Shown here in pieces: positions 11,952 through 14,944 of a stretch of DNA of 14,944 nucleotides (the first letter of the stretch is position 1; each line of letters opens with the position of its first letter). The DNA is from Pseudomonadota bacterium (GTDB lineage Bacteria > Pseudomonadota > Alphaproteobacteria > UBA1280 > UBA12223). A program made the position numbers and the translations under genes. The notes under the pieces were generated by a model that was not told the origin of the DNA, did not search any database, and worked only from the letters and a program-made list of their open reading frames with translations. The DNA lies in contig PTJW01000012.1 of assembly GCA_002937495.1 (NCBI GenBank), positions 1 through 14,944 on the forward strand, read 5' to 3'.

Positions 11952-14944
11952 ATGGATATTGCAAGAGCTTCTATTGAAAAACGTGTTATTAGCTGGCTTT
12001 GCGTACTAATTTTTATTTTTGGTGGTATCGCAAGCTTTAGTAAATTAGGACGTTTAGAAGATCCTGAATTTACGATTAAAGATGCTGTTGTTGTAACTTA
12101 TTATCCAGGTGCTTCAGCTCAAGAGGTTGAGCAAGAAGTAACTGATAAAATTGAAACTGCAATTCAGCAACTTGCACAAGTTAAAGAGATGAAATCTAAG
12201 TCATACCCTGGTCGTTCTGAAATTACAGTAACGATGAAAGATAAGTATGACAAAACATCTCTTCCACAAGTTTGGGATGAACTAAGAAGAAAAGTTAATG
12301 ATATTCAAAATCAGTTACCTCCTGGTACATCAACATCTTATATCAATGATGACTTTGGGGATGTTTACGGTATTTTCTTAGGTTTATCTGGTAAAGGTTA
12401 TGATTATAGAGAACTTAAAGAAGAAGCTAAATTTTTACGCCGTGAACTATCATTAGTTAAAGGAGTGTCTAAAGTTGCTATTGGTGGCGATCAAAAAGAA
12501 AAAATATTCATTGAAGTATCAATGGCAAAGCTTTCTCAGCTAGGTCTATCAATTAATAACATTGCCAATGCTTTAGAATATAAAAACTTAATAAGCCCTG
12601 CTGGTGAAGTTAAGGTTGATTCTGCTACTGTAAGAATTGAAACTACTGGTATTTTTAACTCTGTTGAAGACATTAAGAATCTACTTATTACAAAAGATGG
12701 TAAATCTTTAACATACCTTAAGGATATTGCTAATGTTTACTCAGGTTTTGATGAAACTCCATCAAGCAAAATTAGAGTAGATGGTAAACCAGCACTAACA
12801 ATTTCTGTTTCTGCTGCAAGTGGTGAAAATGTAGTTGAAGTAGGTAAAAGAATTGAAGCAAGAATTACAGAACTTGAACCACAGCTACCTGCAGGTATGC
12901 AATTAGAAAAAATTTATTTTCAACCTGACTATGTTTCAGAGTCAATTTCAAACTTTGTAGTTAGCTTAGTTGAAGCTGTTGCTATTGTTATTGTAGTTCT
13001 GCTAATCTTCATGGGTCTAAAATCTGGCTTATTAATTGGTGCTATTTTACTATTAACAATTCTTGGTACATTTATCTTTATGCAAATGTTTGCTATTGAT
13101 TTACAGCGTATCTCACTTGGTGCTTTAATTATTGCTATGGGTATGTTGGTTGATAATGCCATTGTTGTTACCGAAGGTATTTTAGTAAGAGTACAAAAAG
13201 GTGATAAGGCAAGAGATGCGGCATCTGACATTGTTAAACAAACATTCTGGCCATTATTAGGTGCTACAATTGTTGGTATTTTAGCATTTGCTGGCATTGG
13301 ATTATCAAATGATTCAACTGGTGAATACTGCGCGACATTATTCTATGTTATCTTAATTTCACTACTATTAAGTTGGTTATTAGCTGTTACTTTAACACCT
13401 TTCTTCTGTGATTTAGTTTTAAAACCAGAACCTAAAAAAGAAGGTGAAGCAGTAAAAGATGAATACGGACACCCAATTTTTGTTGGTTATAAGAAAATTT
13501 TGATGGCAGCTATTAAATTTAGAAAAGCTACAATTAGTGGACTAGTTTGTTTACTTGCTATATCAATTTATGGATTTGGGTTTATTGAGCAGTCATTCTT
13601 CCCTAACTCAACAACTCCAATGTTCTATATTCACTACTGGAAACCACAAGGCACAGATATTAGAGCAACAGAATCTGAAATGATAAAAATTGAAGAATTT
13701 ATCAGAAAGCAAGAACATGTTGAGCAAGTAAGTACATTTATTGGCTCTGGAGCTTCTAGATTTATGCTAACATATGGCCCTGAACAACAAAATTCTGCTT
13801 ATGGTATATTTATTATTAAAACTGATAATATAAATAATATTTCTAAAATATTAAAAGATTCTATGTCTTATATTAATAATAACTTTCCTAATAACGAAGC
13901 TCGCGCTGAAAGGCTTAAGCTAGGTCCGGGAGGCGGCCAACCAATTGCAACAAGAGTTATTGGTGAAGATCCTAAAATTTTAAGAGATATTGCCACTCAA
14001 ATTGAAAATATTATGTATAAGTCTGGTAAAGCTACAAATATTAGAAATGACTGGAGGCAGCAAACTAAAATTATTAACCCAACATTCTTAGAAACTCAAG
14101 CTAGAAATGCAGGTCTAACTCGTCCGCAAATTAACCAAGCTTTACAAATGGGATTCTCAGGATTTCAAGTTGGTACATTTAGAAATAACGATGAGCTTAT
14201 ACCAATTACTATGCGTTTACCAGAAAAAGAAAGAAACAATGTAGACTCTCTACAAAGTATTCAAGTATGGTCTGATGCTAGTGGTAAGTATATCCCTATT
14301 GCCCAACTAGTTGATAAAATTGAACCTAAATGGGAAGATTCATTAATTAGAAGAAAAGATAGAAGAAGAACTATCACAGCTTCTGCTGACCCAATTGAAG
14401 GCGTTAACGCTAACGATTTATTTAATGAACTTAGACCACAAATTGAAGCTATTGAAATACCTCTTGGTTACTCTATTGAATGGGGTGGTGAATATGAAGA
14501 CTCAAAAAATGCTCAAAATGCTTTATTTAGCAATCTTCCTAAAGGAATTGGAGCTATGATTTTAGTTGTTATTTTACTATTTAATGCAGTAAAACAACCA
14601 CTTATTATTTGGCTATGCGTACCATTAGCAATTATTGGTGTAACATTTGGTTTACTACTATTTAATGGTTCATTTGGTTTTATGGCGCTACTTGGTTTCT
14701 TATCACTAATGGGTATGTTAATTAAAAATGCCGTTGTCTTAATTGACCAGATTGACCTTGAGATAAGAGAAGGTAAAGAAATGCTTAAAGCAGTTGTTGA
14801 ATCTTCAATATCAAGAGTAAGACCTGTATCAATGGGTGCCATTACAACAGTATTAGGTTTAATACCATTACTTTCTGATGCATTCTTTGTTGATATGGCA
14901 ATTACAATTATGTCAGGTTTAACTTTCGCTACGGTATTGACATT
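11952..14944 (+). CDS. RND efflux transporter permease (AcrB/HAE1-like), 3'-truncated by the window
   Basis: I translated this frame by eye from 11952 to the edge: 997 residues without a stop, of about 1020 expected. It starts MDIARASIEKRVISWLCVLIFIFGG, has the LEDPEFTIKDAVVVTYYPGAS porter motif, and continues with large periplasmic loops between TM1-TM2 and TM7-TM8. TM4 carries GMLVDNAIVV, with D401 and N402 where AcrB has Asp-Asp (407/408). The TM10 motif GMLIKNAVVLIDQ keeps the relay lysine (K925). The C-terminal SRVRPVSMGAITTVLGLIPLL is typical. It exports substrates from the periplasm or inner membrane using the proton gradient. AAGGAA lies eight bases before the ATG. It is co-transcribed with the adaptor gene. 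The Asp-Asn pair places it outside the classic AcrB group, though related pumps with one Asp are known. The substrate is unknown. Confidence 0.97.
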   Translation, partial: MDIARASIEKRVISWLCVLIFIFGGIASFSKLGRLEDPEFTIKDAVVVTYYPGASAQEVEQEVTDKIETAIQQLAQVKEMKSKSYPGRSEITVTMKDKYDKTSLPQVWDELRRKVNDIQNQLPPGTSTSYINDDFGDVYGIFLGLSGKGYDYRELKEEAKFLRRELSLVKGVSKVAIGGDQKEKIFIEVSMAKLSQLGLSINNIANALEYKNLISPAGEVKVDSATVRIETTGIFNSVEDIKNLLITKDGKSLTYLKDIANVYSGFDETPSSKIRVDGKPALTISVSAASGENVVEVGKRIEARITELEPQLPAGMQLEKIYFQPDYVSESISNFVVSLVEAVAIVIVVLLIFMGLKSGLLIGAILLLTILGTFIFMQMFAIDLQRISLGALIIAMGMLVDNAIVVTEGILVRVQKGDKARDAASDIVKQTFWPLLGATIVGILAFAGIGLSNDSTGEYCATLFYVILISLLLSWLLAVTLTPFFCDLVLKPEPKKEGEAVKDEYGHPIFVGYKKILMAAIKFRKATISGLVCLLAISIYGFGFIEQSFFPNSTTPMFYIHYWKPQGTDIRATESEMIKIEEFIRKQEHVEQVSTFIGSGASRFMLTYGPEQQNSAYGIFIIKTDNINNISKILKDSMSYINNNFPNNEARAERLKLGPGGGQPIATRVIGEDPKILRDIATQIENIMYKSGKATNIRNDWRQQTKIINPTFLETQARNAGLTRPQINQALQMGFSGFQVGTFRNNDELIPITMRLPEKERNNVDSLQSIQVWSDASGKYIPIAQLVDKIEPKWEDSLIRRKDRRRTITASADPIEGVNANDLFNELRPQIEAIEIPLGYSIEWGGEYEDSKNAQNALFSNLPKGIGAMILVVILLFNAVKQPLIIWLCVPLAIIGVTFGLLLFNGSFGFMALLGFLSLMGMLIKNAVVLIDQIDLEIREGKEMLKAVVESSISRVRPVSMGAITTVLGLIPLLSDAFFVDMAITIMSGLTFATVLT

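Noticed and set aside
12929..13297. Open frame of 122 codons on the minus strand inside the RND permease gene
   Set aside because: It is an antisense shadow of the TM2-TM5 coding region, and its Ile/Thr/Ser-rich composition mirrors the membrane helices of the real gene. The same applies to 14513-14842 and 11539-11964.

Overview
The window is low-GC DNA (about 30-35% G+C in the lines I counted) from a Gram-negative, flagellated bacterium. A lipoprotein signal, an RND efflux system, an Rnf complex and an flgB-flgC-fliE rod operon behind a sigma-54-type promoter suggest a proteobacterium. The GatAB pair, the gene order flgB-flgC-fliE and the style of the pseudopilin make an AT-rich alphaproteobacterium my best guess, but nothing in the window proves it.

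Layout. Positions 1-1859 (+) hold the end of gatA and all of gatB, the tRNA-dependent amidotransferase, closed by a strong bidirectional terminator. Positions 1927-2787 (-) hold three very small genes of unknown function. Each appears to have its own promoter, Shine-Dalgarno site and terminator. The first and third are clear paralogues sharing an LVRVNG core, and two of the three have a dyad built around the ribosome-binding site. Positions 2873-3045 hold two minus-strand terminators with about 110 gene-free bases between them, possibly a small RNA. Positions 3071-4987 (-) form the unit flgB-flgC-fliE plus a pseudopilin-like gene. A well-spaced sigma-54 promoter sits in front of flgB, and FlgB carries an apparent Sec signal peptide.

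Positions 5181-9721 (+) are a tightly packed operon: a two-TM K+-channel-like protein followed by rnfA, rnfB, rnfC, rnfD and rnfG, an ion-pumping ferredoxin:NAD+ oxidoreductase. rnfE, usually next to rnfG, is absent. Its place is taken by a secreted protein of unknown function (9727-10290), followed by a YbaK/ProX-type tRNA-editing deacylase (10316-10807). Positions 10880-14944 (+) encode an RND efflux pair: a lipoprotein adaptor and a permease that runs off the right edge. No tRNA, rRNA, CRISPR array, IS element or integrase was seen.

The most unusual parts are the three-gene mini-cassette region (1920-2872), FlgB with a Sec-type leader, the pseudopilin in the flagellar rod operon, the ion channel leading an rnf operon that lacks rnfE, and the sequence departures in RnfC (glycine loop) and RnfG (Ser at the flavin site).
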